Shown here: piece after piece, positions 25,504-34,275 of the stretch
Numbering within the stretch: the first letter of the stretch is position 1
Layout: every line of letters begins with the position of its first letter
Source: Saccharospirillum alexandrii_A
GTDB taxonomy: Bacteria; Pseudomonadota; Gammaproteobacteria; Pseudomonadales; Natronospirillaceae
Assembly (NCBI RefSeq): GCF_043641555.1
Contig: NZ_JBHZRJ010000001.1
Location: forward strand, 1,178,001 to 1,242,000
Length of the DNA stretch: 64,000 nucleotides
Direction: 5' to 3'
Position numbers and translations under genes: made by a program
The notes under the pieces: generated by a model
What the model saw: only the letters and a program-made list of their open reading frames with translations
What the model was told of the DNA's origin: nothing
Database searches by the model: none

Positions 25504-25528
25504 GTGGAGAAAAGTGGCAAAAAGTGGG
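25504..25528 (+). promoter_or_regulatory. MraZ operator: three 10-bp-spaced GTGG repeats
   Basis: GTGG begins at 25504, 25514 and 25524, each followed by an A-rich or T-rich spacer, in phase with the DNA helix. MraZ of E. coli binds TGGGN direct repeats separated by 5 nt at its own promoter, the same geometry. Supports autorepression of the dcw cluster. Confidence 0.75.
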
Positions 25529-25630
25529 TTTGAAGGGCATGGATTAACCGGAATTGGCCGTTAGGCATCCGGGCACGCATCCGGCACAACCCAACAGGAA
25601 GTCAGACCAACACAACGGATTACGACCACC

Positions 25631-26110
25631 ATGGCACGAGCGACCGACACAATCATGCTCCGAGGAGTGCACACCCTGGCATTGGATGCCAAGGGTCGCC
25701 TCGCCGTGCCTAGTCGTTACCGCTCTGTGTTGCAGGCGCTGGCCGAAGGCCAGCTAGTGGTCACCATTGATACTGAAGCCCGCTGTTTGCTGATTTACCC
25801 GCTGGATGAGTGGGAAGTCATTCAGGAAAAAATCACTGCACTGTCCAGCTTCAATAAGGCGGCCCGCCGAATTCAGCGTTTGCTGGTCGGTCATGCGACG
25901 GATGTGGAGATGGACGGTTCCGGCCGGGTGCTGATTCCGCCGCCGCTGCGGGATTATGCCAGCCTGGATAAAAAAGTCGTCCTGCTGGGCCAGGGCAACA
26001 AATTTGAATTGTGGTCGGAAGAACTGTGGGAGCGCACGCGCGATGCCTACCTGGATGAAGCCGGCGATGAAGACACCTTAACTGAAGAACTGGAGCAAAT
26101 TTCACTGTGA
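25631..26110 (+). CDS. mraZ: Transcriptional regulator MraZ
   Basis: Autorepressor of the division and cell-wall cluster. Two AbrB-like MraZ repeats: LRGVHTLALDAKGRLAVPSRYR and ATDVEMDGSGRVLIPPPLR, each with the DxxGR loop. 159 residues from the first ATG. The family normally starts M-F-R-G, which would fit the ATG at 25655 (MLRGVH, 151 residues); neither start has a strong ribosome site, so the start is uncertain. Operator repeats lie 100 bp upstream. Overlaps rsmH by 4 nt. Confidence 0.95.
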   Translation: MARATDTIMLRGVHTLALDAKGRLAVPSRYRSVLQALAEGQLVVTIDTEARCLLIYPLDEWEVIQEKITALSSFNKAARRIQRLLVGHATDVEMDGSGRVLIPPPLRDYASLDKKVVLLGQGNKFELWSEELWERTRDAYLDEAGDEDTLTEELEQISL

Positions 26111-27048
26111 CCCCAACACCGGATCAGGCGTTCAGTCATGAAACCGTTTTGCTGCACGAGACCGTGGCGGCATTGCAGGTGGCGGATGGCGTCTACGTCG
26201 ACGGTACCTTCGGGCGGGGCGGTCACAGTCGTTTGTTGTTAGAGCAGCTGTCGCCCTCGGGTCAGTTGGTCGTGGTTGATAAGGACCCGCTGGCGATAGC
26301 GACGGCTAATGAGCTGGCTGAGCAGGATTCCCGGGTTAGCGTCTGCCACGCCAGCTTCGCCGATTTGAAATCTCAGTTGCAGCAGCGCGATCTGGCCGGC
26401 CGGGTCAATGGTATCTTGCTGGATCTGGGAGTGTCTTCGCCGCAGCTTGACGATGCCAGCCGGGGGTTCAGTTTCCGCGCGGATGGCCCTTTGGATATGC
26501 GCATGGATCCGACCTCGGGCGTCAGTGCAGCGCAGTGGATTGCGCATGTCGGCGAGACAGATCTGGCCAATGTACTGTTTCGCTACGGCGATGAGCGTTA
26601 CAGCCGCCGGATTGCCCGCGCCATAGTGCGCGCGCGCGGTGAGGCCCCCATTACCACAACCTTGCAGCTGGCGGACATCGTGTCGAAGGCGCACCCGGCC
26701 TGGGAGCGTCACAAGCACCCGGCAACGCGCAGTTTTCAGGCAATCCGCATTCACATCAACGCAGAGCTGGCCGATCTGGAAACGCTGCTGGCCGACTGCG
26801 TTGAATTGCTGGCCCCCGGTGGCCGGCTGGCGGTCATTACCTTTCACAGCCTGGAAGACCGGCTGGTTAAGCAGTTTATTCGTGAGCAGGAACAGGGCCC
26901 TGAATTACCGCCGGGTTTGCCGGTTCTTGAGGCAGAGATTCCGCGCACGATGAAAAAGGTGGGTAAGCCGATCAAGGCCAGTGCGGCTGAAGTGCAGGGC
27001 AATATTCGCTCGCGCAGTGCAACCCTCAGGGTTGCTGAGAAGTTGTGA
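26107..27048 (+). CDS. rsmH: 16S rRNA (cytosine1402-N4)-methyltransferase
   Basis: Methylates N4 of C1402 in 16S rRNA, partner of RsmI, which also lies in this window. 313 residues, normal length. N-terminal HETVLLHETV, SAM motif DGTFGRGGHS, VDKDPLA, then GILLDLGVSSPQLDD, DGPLDMRMD and the C-terminal ITFHSLEDRLVKQF. Second gene of the dcw cluster, overlapping mraZ. Confidence 0.98.
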   Translation: MTPTPDQAFSHETVLLHETVAALQVADGVYVDGTFGRGGHSRLLLEQLSPSGQLVVVDKDPLAIATANELAEQDSRVSVCHASFADLKSQLQQRDLAGRVNGILLDLGVSSPQLDDASRGFSFRADGPLDMRMDPTSGVSAAQWIAHVGETDLANVLFRYGDERYSRRIARAIVRARGEAPITTTLQLADIVSKAHPAWERHKHPATRSFQAIRIHINAELADLETLLADCVELLAPGGRLAVITFHSLEDRLVKQFIREQEQGPELPPGLPVLEAEIPRTMKKVGKPIKASAAEVQGNIRSRSATLRVAEKL

Positions 27049-27061
27049 TGGAGGTCGGGTG

Positions 27062-27358
27062 ATGTCCTGGCCAGCCCGGTTGCTGACTCTGGGGTTGCTG
27101 GTTGCGGTACTGGTGTCCGCCTTCGGGGTCATTCAGGTGACCTACCAGACCCGAGTGCAGTTTGCCCAGTTGGAGTCGTTGCGACTGGAAGGGCAGCGAC
27201 TGGAAGAAGAGTGGGGGCGCTTGCTGCTGGAGGAGAGCGCTTTTTCGTCTCCTGCCCGGGTCGAGCGTCTGGTACGCGAAGAGTTGGGTATGTCGGAACC
27301 TGAACCAGAGCAGATGCGTTGGTTGAACCGAAGCGAACGGCAAATACAAACAGATTGA
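27062..27358 (+). CDS. ftsL: Cell division protein FtsL
   Basis: Small bitopic divisome protein that works with FtsB and FtsQ and activates FtsW-FtsI. 98 residues from MSWPAR; GGAGGT is 6 nt before this ATG, and the frame opening 27 codons upstream lies inside rsmH. One transmembrane segment (about 7-27), then a heptad coiled coil (FAQLESLRLEGQRLEEEWG), then the conserved tail with ARVERLVREELGM. Between rsmH and ftsI, as expected. Confidence 0.93.
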   Translation: MSWPARLLTLGLLVAVLVSAFGVIQVTYQTRVQFAQLESLRLEGQRLEEEWGRLLLEESAFSSPARVERLVREELGMSEPEPEQMRWLNRSERQIQTD

Positions 27359-27390
27359 GTTAAGTCACTTAAAAGGGAAACCGGAAAAAC

Positions 27391-29058
27391 ATGTTGGCAA
27401 ACTGGCGCTTTCATTTTGTTCAAATCGTGCTGCTGGCTCTGCTGGCGGTCGTGGTTTGGCGCGTGCTCAGTTTGCAGGTACTGGAGAAGGAATTTCTGAT
27501 CGACCAGGGTACCTCGCGCTGGCAGCGTGCCGAAGTGATTAACGCGCCCCGGGGTATGTTGACCGATCGCCATGGCGAACCGGTCGCGGTCAGTACACCC
27601 GTGGTTTCTGTCTGGGCCGACCCTCGCGAGCTGGGCGAGTCCGATATCAGCCGTCTCGCGGCGGCATCAGGGGTGAGTGAACGCACGCTGGCGGCGCGCC
27701 GCCAGCAACACCGCGCGTTCATGTACGTAACCCGGCACCTGGCGCCTTCTGATGCGGAAGAGATTCTGGCGCTGGGCATTCCCGGTGTTTATGGGCTGAC
27801 CGAATACAAGCGGTATTACCCGGCGGGTGAAGTGGCCAGTCATATCGTTGGGATCACGGATATTGACGACCGTGGTCAGGAAGGTATTGAGCTGGCTTAC
27901 GACCGGCAACTGCAGTCACGTGCTGGAAAGAAAGAAGTGATTCGCGATCTGATTGGCCGGTCGGTGCGTGATGTTGGCGAGCTGGAAGCCCCCAAGGCCG
28001 GTCGGGATCTGAGTCTGACCCTGGATCTGAGGTTGCAGTATCTGGCCTACCGGGAGCTGAAGAAAGCCGTGACGCAGATGGGCGCAACCGGCGGGTCCGT
28101 AGTCATGATGGATGTGCATACCGGCGATGTGCTGGCTATGGTGAACCAGCCTGGCTTTAACCCCAATAATCGGGCCAGCATGACGCCTGCCGCCATGCGC
28201 AACCGGGCGATGACCGATCAGTTTGAACCGGGTTCGGTGATGAAGCCCATAACCATGGCAGTTGCGCTGCAAAGTGGCCAGTTCCGGCCCGACACCGTTA
28301 TTGATACCAGTCCGGGCTATATGAGGCTGGGCAGCTACACTATTCGCGATTTTCGCAATTACGGTGAACTGGATCTGACCGGCATTATTACCAAGTCGAG
28401 CAACATTGGCATGGCCAAGGTAGCGCTGGCGCTCGAAGGGCAGGATATCTGGGACATGCTCTACTCGCTGGGTCTGGGTCAGAGTACGGGCATTGGCTAC
28501 CCCGGTGAAGCGGTTGGCCGCTTGCCGAATCAGGTGGAGTGGCGGCCGGTCGAGCAAGCGTCCATGGCCTATGGCTACGGGATTGCGGTCACGCCACTGC
28601 AATTGGCCCAAGCTTATTCGACTCTGGCCAATGGCGGACACAAGGTCAACGCTCGAATTCTGATGGATGCGCCCATTGAGACGGGCCCTCAGGTCATCTC
28701 CGGCGAAATCTCCAGTCAGGTTCTGGCGATGATGGAAACCGTCGTGCAACCGGGCGGTACCGGTACCTCCGCTACGCTCGACTGGTTCAGTGTGGCAGGC
28801 AAGACAGGTACCGTGCACAAGGTGGGCGGTGAAGGCTATTTTGACGATCGCTATATGTCGACCTTTGTGGGAGTAGCGCCGGCTCAAAATCCCGAAGTGG
28901 TCACCGTGGTGGTGATCAACGAACCGCCTTCCGATGCTTATTACGGTGGTCGGGTGGCTGCTCCTGTATTTAACGGCATTATGCGTCAGGCACTGCCTTT
29001 ACTGGGCGTCGAGCCGGATCTGATTCCACCCCAGGCACGCATGGAGGGTGATCAATGA
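27391..29058 (+). CDS. ftsI: Septal peptidoglycan transpeptidase FtsI (PBP3)
   Basis: Class B penicillin-binding protein that cross-links septal peptidoglycan with FtsW. 555 residues. Transmembrane anchor at about 12-30, then pedestal domain, then transpeptidase domain with SVMK (nucleophile Ser282, Lys285), SSN (336-338) and KTGT (471-474). All catalytic motifs are intact. Follows ftsL by 32 nt; its stop overlaps the murE start. Confidence 0.98.
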   Translation: MLANWRFHFVQIVLLALLAVVVWRVLSLQVLEKEFLIDQGTSRWQRAEVINAPRGMLTDRHGEPVAVSTPVVSVWADPRELGESDISRLAAASGVSERTLAARRQQHRAFMYVTRHLAPSDAEEILALGIPGVYGLTEYKRYYPAGEVASHIVGITDIDDRGQEGIELAYDRQLQSRAGKKEVIRDLIGRSVRDVGELEAPKAGRDLSLTLDLRLQYLAYRELKKAVTQMGATGGSVVMMDVHTGDVLAMVNQPGFNPNNRASMTPAAMRNRAMTDQFEPGSVMKPITMAVALQSGQFRPDTVIDTSPGYMRLGSYTIRDFRNYGELDLTGIITKSSNIGMAKVALALEGQDIWDMLYSLGLGQSTGIGYPGEAVGRLPNQVEWRPVEQASMAYGYGIAVTPLQLAQAYSTLANGGHKVNARILMDAPIETGPQVISGEISSQVLAMMETVVQPGGTGTSATLDWFSVAGKTGTVHKVGGEGYFDDRYMSTFVGVAPAQNPEVVTVVVINEPPSDAYYGGRVAAPVFNGIMRQALPLLGVEPDLIPPQARMEGDQ

Positions 29059-30500
29059 TGCCTCTGCATAAAGGCTTGCCTGGTATTCCTGAGCTGTCTG
29101 GACTGGCCGTGCGCGATCTGACGCTCGACAGCCGTGAAGTGGGCCGCAAGGATGTGTTCATTGCACTGAAAGGGGCGGTCGTTGATGGCCATGACTATAT
29201 AGCCGCGGCGGTCAAGGCCGGTGCGGTTGCGGTCATCGCTGAACACCCGGTCGCGGGCACTGACGTGCCGGTTGTGGTCGTTTCCGATCTTAAAGCCCGG
29301 TTGGGTGAGCTGGCGCACGATTTTTATCAGGCACCGAGCGAACACCTGCAAATGATCGGCATTACCGGCACCAACGGTAAGACGTCGACCTGCCAGTACA
29401 TTGCCCAGTCGCTGGATTACCTGGGCAAGCGCTGCGGCATCATCGGCACCAATGGTCAGGGCTTGTGGGGTGCCTTGCAGGAAACCATCAACACTACGCC
29501 CGATGTGGTGCGCTTGCACCGTGAACTGGCGCGCCAGCGGGATCAGGGTGGACGTTTCTGTGCGATGGAAGTGTCGTCCCACGGTCTGGTTCAGGGCCGG
29601 GTTGCCGGTGTGCGTTACAAGACGGCAGTCTTCACCAATCTGAGCCGTGACCATCTGGACTATCACGGCACCATGGAAGCCTACGGCAACGCCAAGTGGA
29701 CTCTGTTCCAGCGGCCGGGCCTGGTGAATGCCATTGTGAACCTCGACGATGCCTGGGTGCAGCAGCATCTGGACAGCATTGTGGCCGAGCGGGTCATTAC
29801 CTTTGGTCATGCGCCCGAGGCGGATGTTCGTGTGGTTTCTTACCAGTGCCATCCCGGTGGCATCGATGCTGTGATCGCAACGCCCTGGGGCGAAACTGAA
29901 TTGAATCTTCCTCTTCTCGGGCAATTTAACCTGAGCAATGCACTGGCCGCTTTTTCGGTGCTGCTGTCTGAATCTGTACCCTTGTCGACCGCCGCGCGGG
30001 TGTTGTCGACCTTGCGCCCGGTCAAAGGTCGTATGGAAAAACTGACGCTCGACTCCGGCCTCACCGTGGTCGTCGACTATGCCCACACGCCCGATGCCGT
30101 CAGCAAGGCGCTGTCGGCCTGCCGGGACCATGTATCCGGGCGACTGGGTGTGATTTTTGGCTGCGGCGGAGACCGCGATCCCGGCAAGCGCCCCGAAATG
30201 GGCGCCGCGGCCGAGCAGGGAGCCGATTTTGTGGTGGTCACCGACGATAACCCTCGTGGTGAGGCTTCGGCAGCCATTCTGGCTGATATCCGGCCGGGCT
30301 TTACCCACCCGGATCGTGTGACTGAAATCCCCGACCGGCGGTCCGCCATCGAGCAAACGCTGGCGCGCTGCGGCGCAGGTGATGTGCTGCTGATTGCAGG
30401 AAAAGGCCATGAGGCCTATCAGGAAATCATGGGTACACGGCATCCGTTTTCAGATCAGGAAACGGTGTTGGCCTGGCAGGAGGTTAACCATGTGGAGTAG
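29055..30500 (+). CDS. murE: UDP-MurNAc-tripeptide synthetase (meso-DAP adding)
   Basis: Adds meso-diaminopimelate to UDP-MurNAc-L-Ala-D-Glu. 481 residues. N-terminal domain LTLDSREVGRKDVFIAL, P-loop GITGTNGKTS (about residues 100-109), and the DAP-specific signature DNPR in TDDNPRGEAS, so Gram-negative type peptidoglycan. The start may be either of two adjacent ATGs. Overlaps ftsI upstream and murF downstream. Confidence 0.97.
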   Translation: MMPLHKGLPGIPELSGLAVRDLTLDSREVGRKDVFIALKGAVVDGHDYIAAAVKAGAVAVIAEHPVAGTDVPVVVVSDLKARLGELAHDFYQAPSEHLQMIGITGTNGKTSTCQYIAQSLDYLGKRCGIIGTNGQGLWGALQETINTTPDVVRLHRELARQRDQGGRFCAMEVSSHGLVQGRVAGVRYKTAVFTNLSRDHLDYHGTMEAYGNAKWTLFQRPGLVNAIVNLDDAWVQQHLDSIVAERVITFGHAPEADVRVVSYQCHPGGIDAVIATPWGETELNLPLLGQFNLSNALAAFSVLLSESVPLSTAARVLSTLRPVKGRMEKLTLDSGLTVVVDYAHTPDAVSKALSACRDHVSGRLGVIFGCGGDRDPGKRPEMGAAAEQGADFVVVTDDNPRGEASAAILADIRPGFTHPDRVTEIPDRRSAIEQTLARCGAGDVLLIAGKGHEAYQEIMGTRHPFSDQETVLAWQEVNHVE

Positions 30501-31833
30501 TCCGACACTGAGTCAATGGGCTTCTGCCTGTCAGGGGCAGCTTATTGGTGAAGACCGGGTTATCGGGGAGGTATCAACCGATAGTCGCACCGTTGCACCA
30601 GGCGATGTCTACGTTGCACTGGTGGGCGACCTGTTCGACGGGCACAGCTATGTGACGACCGCCATTTTCAAGCAGGCGGCGGCAATTGTTGTGCATAACC
30701 CCGTTGCTGACTGCCCGGTGTCGCAAATAGTGGTAGACGACACACGCCAGGCGCTGGGGTATTTGGCCGGGCTGCTGCGCAACGCATTTGAAGGCCAGGT
30801 AGTAGCAATTACCGGCAGCGCCGGTAAGACCTCTACCCGGTCAATGTTACAGCATATTTTTAACCAGCAGCCCGGGTTGCTGGCGACACAGGGCAATTTC
30901 AATAACGACATTGGTGTACCGAAGACCTGGTTTAGGTTGAGTGATCAGCATCAGCGCGTGTTGCTTGAAATGGGCGCCAGTGCTGTCGGAGAGATTGAAT
31001 GGATGACCCGCTTCTCCCGTCCGCACATCAGTCTGCTGCTGAATGCGTCTGAAGCCCATTCAGGTGGCTTTGGTGGCCTGGAACAGGTTCGCCAGGCCAA
31101 AGGCGAGATTCTTGAAGGCACCGAACGCGATGGCGGTTGTGTGCTCAATCATGACGACCCGGGGTATCAGGGCTGGCTGAAGCGGGTGGTTGATCGTCGA
31201 GTGATCAGTTTCGGGCAGCACAGCCGGGCAGATGTATGCCTGTTGTCTTTCCAGGCTTCGGGTACCGGCAGTGAATTCACCCTGTCGTTGCCCGATGGTG
31301 ATATCTCGGTCTCCTGGTCGATGCTGGGCAAGCACATGGCGCTGAACGCGGCCGCTGCTGCGGCAACGGCCTGGCTGGCCGGTGTTTCACCTTTGGATAT
31401 CGCCGAGGGGTTGTCGCAAATGCAGCCCGAGCCCGGCCGACTGGAACCGCTGGTGTCCGGGCATGGCGGGATTCTGATCAATGATGCCTACAACGCCAGT
31501 CCGGCCTCGGTTAAAGCCGCCATCGATGTATTGGCGGAGCAAAGCAGCGATACCTTGCTGATATTGGGCGATATGGCGGAGCTTGGAGACGATAGCCACG
31601 CTCTGCACCAGGAGCTGGGTGTATACGCGCGCGGCCGCATTCAGTCGCTCTGGACGCTGGGAACAGAATCATCCGTGACCGCCGACGCCTTTGGCGGTCA
31701 GTCATTTGAAACGTTGAAGCAATTGCTGGATGCATTGCCATCCAGATTGACAGAAACCACCGCAGTACTGGTCAAGGGATCGCGCAGTGCAGGTATGGAA
31801 CGGGTCGTAGAAACCCTGAAAAGGAAACCTTGA
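30490..31833 (+). CDS. murF: UDP-MurNAc-pentapeptide ligase
   Basis: Adds D-Ala-D-Ala to complete the pentapeptide precursor. 447 residues from MWSSPT, whose ATG overlaps the murE end by 11 nt; the frame is open further upstream but only inside murE. P-loop ITGSAGKTSTR (about 102-112), and conserved INDAYNASPAS. Its stop shares a base with the mraY start (TGATG). Confidence 0.97.
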   Translation: MWSSPTLSQWASACQGQLIGEDRVIGEVSTDSRTVAPGDVYVALVGDLFDGHSYVTTAIFKQAAAIVVHNPVADCPVSQIVVDDTRQALGYLAGLLRNAFEGQVVAITGSAGKTSTRSMLQHIFNQQPGLLATQGNFNNDIGVPKTWFRLSDQHQRVLLEMGASAVGEIEWMTRFSRPHISLLLNASEAHSGGFGGLEQVRQAKGEILEGTERDGGCVLNHDDPGYQGWLKRVVDRRVISFGQHSRADVCLLSFQASGTGSEFTLSLPDGDISVSWSMLGKHMALNAAAAAATAWLAGVSPLDIAEGLSQMQPEPGRLEPLVSGHGGILINDAYNASPASVKAAIDVLAEQSSDTLLILGDMAELGDDSHALHQELGVYARGRIQSLWTLGTESSVTADAFGGQSFETLKQLLDALPSRLTETTAVLVKGSRSAGMERVVETLKRKP

Positions 31834-32918
31834 TGTTTGTTTGGTTGACACAGTACCTCATTCAGCTCCACTCCGGCTTCGGCGTGTTGCAGTACCTGAC
31901 ACTGAGAGCCATTTTTGGCGTGCTGACAGCGCTTGGTGTGTCGTTGATTCTGGGCCCCTGGCTGATCCGGACACTGCGTCAGTACCAGATTGGGCAGTCG
32001 GTTCGGACCGACGGACCCCAGAGTCATTTGAGCAAGGCTGGCACCCCGACTATGGGCGGTGCATTGATTCTGGTGTCGATCGTTGTGTCGACGCTGCTGT
32101 GGGCTGATCTGGGTAATCGTTACATCTGGATCACCATTCTGGTGACCGCCGGTTTTGGCGCCATTGGCTGGGTTGATGATTATCGCAAGGTGGTCAAGCG
32201 TGACAGTCGCGGTTTGTCAGCCCGCTCGAAGTATCTGTGGCAGTCGGTGTTTGGTCTGGGCGGTGCGCTGGCGCTGTTCTGGACATCGGGTGATTACATT
32301 GTGGCGAACACCCTTTATGTGCCGTTTTTCAAGAACATCGCTATTGTCCTGGGCGGCTTTTTTGTGGTGCTGGCCTATTTCGTCATTGTCGGCACTTCCA
32401 ACGCGGTCAACCTGACCGATGGCCTGGACGGCCTGGCGATTCTACCCACGGTACTGGTCGGTGGCGCTCTGGGCGTGCTGGCTTACGTTGGCGGCAATAC
32501 GGTGTACTCGGAATACCTGCAGATTCCCTACGTGCCGGGCGCGGGTGAGCTGATCATCATTTGTGGCTCACTGGTCGGCGCCGGCCTCGGTTTTTTGTGG
32601 TTCAACACCTATCCGGCCCAGGTATTTATGGGGGATGTGGGATCGCTGGCACTCGGCGCCTGCCTGGGTGTGATGGCAGTGATCGTTCGGCAGGAGCTGG
32701 TGCTGTTCATTATGGGCGGTGTTTTCGTGGCTGAGACGGTATCGGTGATTCTGCAGGTCGCGTCATACAAGCTGACCGGCCGGCGGATTTTTCGGATGGC
32801 ACCCCTGCACCACCACTATGAATTAAAAGGCTGGCCCGAACCCCGGGTCATTGTTCGGTTCTGGATCATCACCGTCATTCTGGTGCTGATCGGTTTGGCA
32901 ACGTTGAAGATTCGCTGA
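31833..32918 (+). CDS. mraY: Phospho-MurNAc-pentapeptide translocase
   Basis: Integral membrane enzyme that makes lipid I by linking the pentapeptide precursor to undecaprenyl phosphate. 361 residues and about ten transmembrane helices. Catalytic-site motifs: GWVDDYRK, NLTDGLDGLA, FMGDVGSLALG and the histidine motif PLHHHYE. I use the ATG that overlaps the murF stop rather than a TTG one codon earlier. Confidence 0.98.
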   Translation: MFVWLTQYLIQLHSGFGVLQYLTLRAIFGVLTALGVSLILGPWLIRTLRQYQIGQSVRTDGPQSHLSKAGTPTMGGALILVSIVVSTLLWADLGNRYIWITILVTAGFGAIGWVDDYRKVVKRDSRGLSARSKYLWQSVFGLGGALALFWTSGDYIVANTLYVPFFKNIAIVLGGFFVVLAYFVIVGTSNAVNLTDGLDGLAILPTVLVGGALGVLAYVGGNTVYSEYLQIPYVPGAGELIIICGSLVGAGLGFLWFNTYPAQVFMGDVGSLALGACLGVMAVIVRQELVLFIMGGVFVAETVSVILQVASYKLTGRRIFRMAPLHHHYELKGWPEPRVIVRFWIITVILVLIGLATLKIR

Positions 32919-32919
32919 T

Positions 32920-34275
32920 ATGGCACTGATAGCAGCAGACACACAGTATTTAGTCGTGGGCCTTGGGGCTACGGGGCTGTCGTGTGTCCGTTATCTGGTG
33001 GCGCAGGGCAAGTTGGTTTCGGTGATCGACAGCCGGCAGACGCCCCCGGGGCTGGATACGTTGCGGGCTGAATTTCCGGACGTTGAGGTTACGCTGGGTG
33101 GCTTTGATGCCGACGTCATGACGCGGGCGGATGTCCTGGTTATGAGCCCGGGCGTGCCGTTGTCGACCCCGGCGGTTCAGACAGCGCTTGCTAACGGAGT
33201 CCGTCTGAGCAGCGACATCGAATTGTTTTGCCAGGCGCACCAGGGCCGCACCGTGTTGATCACCGGGTCCAATGCCAAATCGACGGTCACCAGTTGGCTG
33301 GCGGATATCGCCAGTCGTGCAGGGCTGTCTTATGTGGTTGGAGGCAATCTCGGGCAGCCGGCGCTTACCTTGCTGGAAGAGCCGGTCGAGTTGGCGATTC
33401 TGGAGCTGTCGAGCTTTCAGTTGGAGCTGGTCGGGCCCTTACGTGCCGATGTGGCCACGGTACTGAATGTGTCCGAGGACCATCAGGACCGTTACCCGAG
33501 CTTTGCCGCCTACCAGCAAACCAAGCAGCGTATTTACTTTGGCTGCCGTCACGCCGTGTATAACCGCGACGACGTTCTTACCTCGCCGCTGCTGCCAACC
33601 GGTGTTGCCCAGACAACCTTTGGCCTGGGCCAGCCCGATCTGAATCAGTTCGGAGTATTGGAGCATGAAGGCGAAGCCTGGCTGGCCTGTGGTCGTGACC
33701 TGTGGTTCCCGGCAAGCGACGTTGCCTTGCCTGGTCGTCACAATCGCAGCAATGCCCTGGCGGTAATGGCGCTGGCTAAGGCCATTGGTCTGGGCCGCGA
33801 CGCCATTCTGGCATCCTTGAAGTCCTTTAAAGGCTTGCCGCACCGGTGCGAGCCCGTTGGGTCCATCAATGGTGTGCAGTTTGTGAATGATTCAAAAGGC
33901 ACCAACGTAGGTGCCACCCTGGCCGCTGTCGATGGACTGGGCCGTGATCATCCAGGGCGCCTGATCCTGTTGCTGGGTGGTCAGGGCAAGGGGGCCGATT
34001 TCAGTTCGTTGAACGAGCCGGTGGCGCAGTTGTGCAAGTCATCCTGGGTGTTTGGTCAGGATCAGGAGCAGATTGTCGCCGCGCTGTCCGCTGGCGGACG
34101 GTCCAGCACCGTTCACCGGGTCGACACCATGGAGCAGGCACTGGCTGGAGCCGAAGCAGAAGCGCTCACCGGCGACATTGTGTTGTTGTCACCTGCCTGT
34201 GCCAGTTTTGATCAGTTCAATGACTTTCAGCATCGGGGCAATGTGTTTCGGTACTGGGTGGAGGCGCGCCTATGA
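32920..34275 (+). CDS. murD: UDP-MurNAc-L-alanine:D-glutamate ligase
   Basis: Adds D-glutamate to UDP-MurNAc-L-Ala. 451 residues. N-terminal Rossmann part (YLVVGLGATGLSCVRYL), P-loop ITGSNAKSTVTSW (the Ala in place of the common Gly is also found in Pseudomonas MurD), NVSEDHQDRY, and NDSKGTNVGAT. One base after mraY and overlapping ftsW by 4 nt. Confidence 0.97.
   Translation: MALIAADTQYLVVGLGATGLSCVRYLVAQGKLVSVIDSRQTPPGLDTLRAEFPDVEVTLGGFDADVMTRADVLVMSPGVPLSTPAVQTALANGVRLSSDIELFCQAHQGRTVLITGSNAKSTVTSWLADIASRAGLSYVVGGNLGQPALTLLEEPVELAILELSSFQLELVGPLRADVATVLNVSEDHQDRYPSFAAYQQTKQRIYFGCRHAVYNRDDVLTSPLLPTGVAQTTFGLGQPDLNQFGVLEHEGEAWLACGRDLWFPASDVALPGRHNRSNALAVMALAKAIGLGRDAILASLKSFKGLPHRCEPVGSINGVQFVNDSKGTNVGATLAAVDGLGRDHPGRLILLLGGQGKGADFSSLNEPVAQLCKSSWVFGQDQEQIVAALSAGGRSSTVHRVDTMEQALAGAEAEALTGDIVLLSPACASFDQFNDFQHRGNVFRYWVEARL

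Noticed and set aside
27916..28887. 323-codon open frame on the minus strand
   Set aside because: Antisense to ftsI, His-rich shadow translation; not a gene.
29052..30443. 463-codon open frame on the minus strand
   Set aside because: Antisense shadow of murE; composition follows the murE codons and it matches no family.
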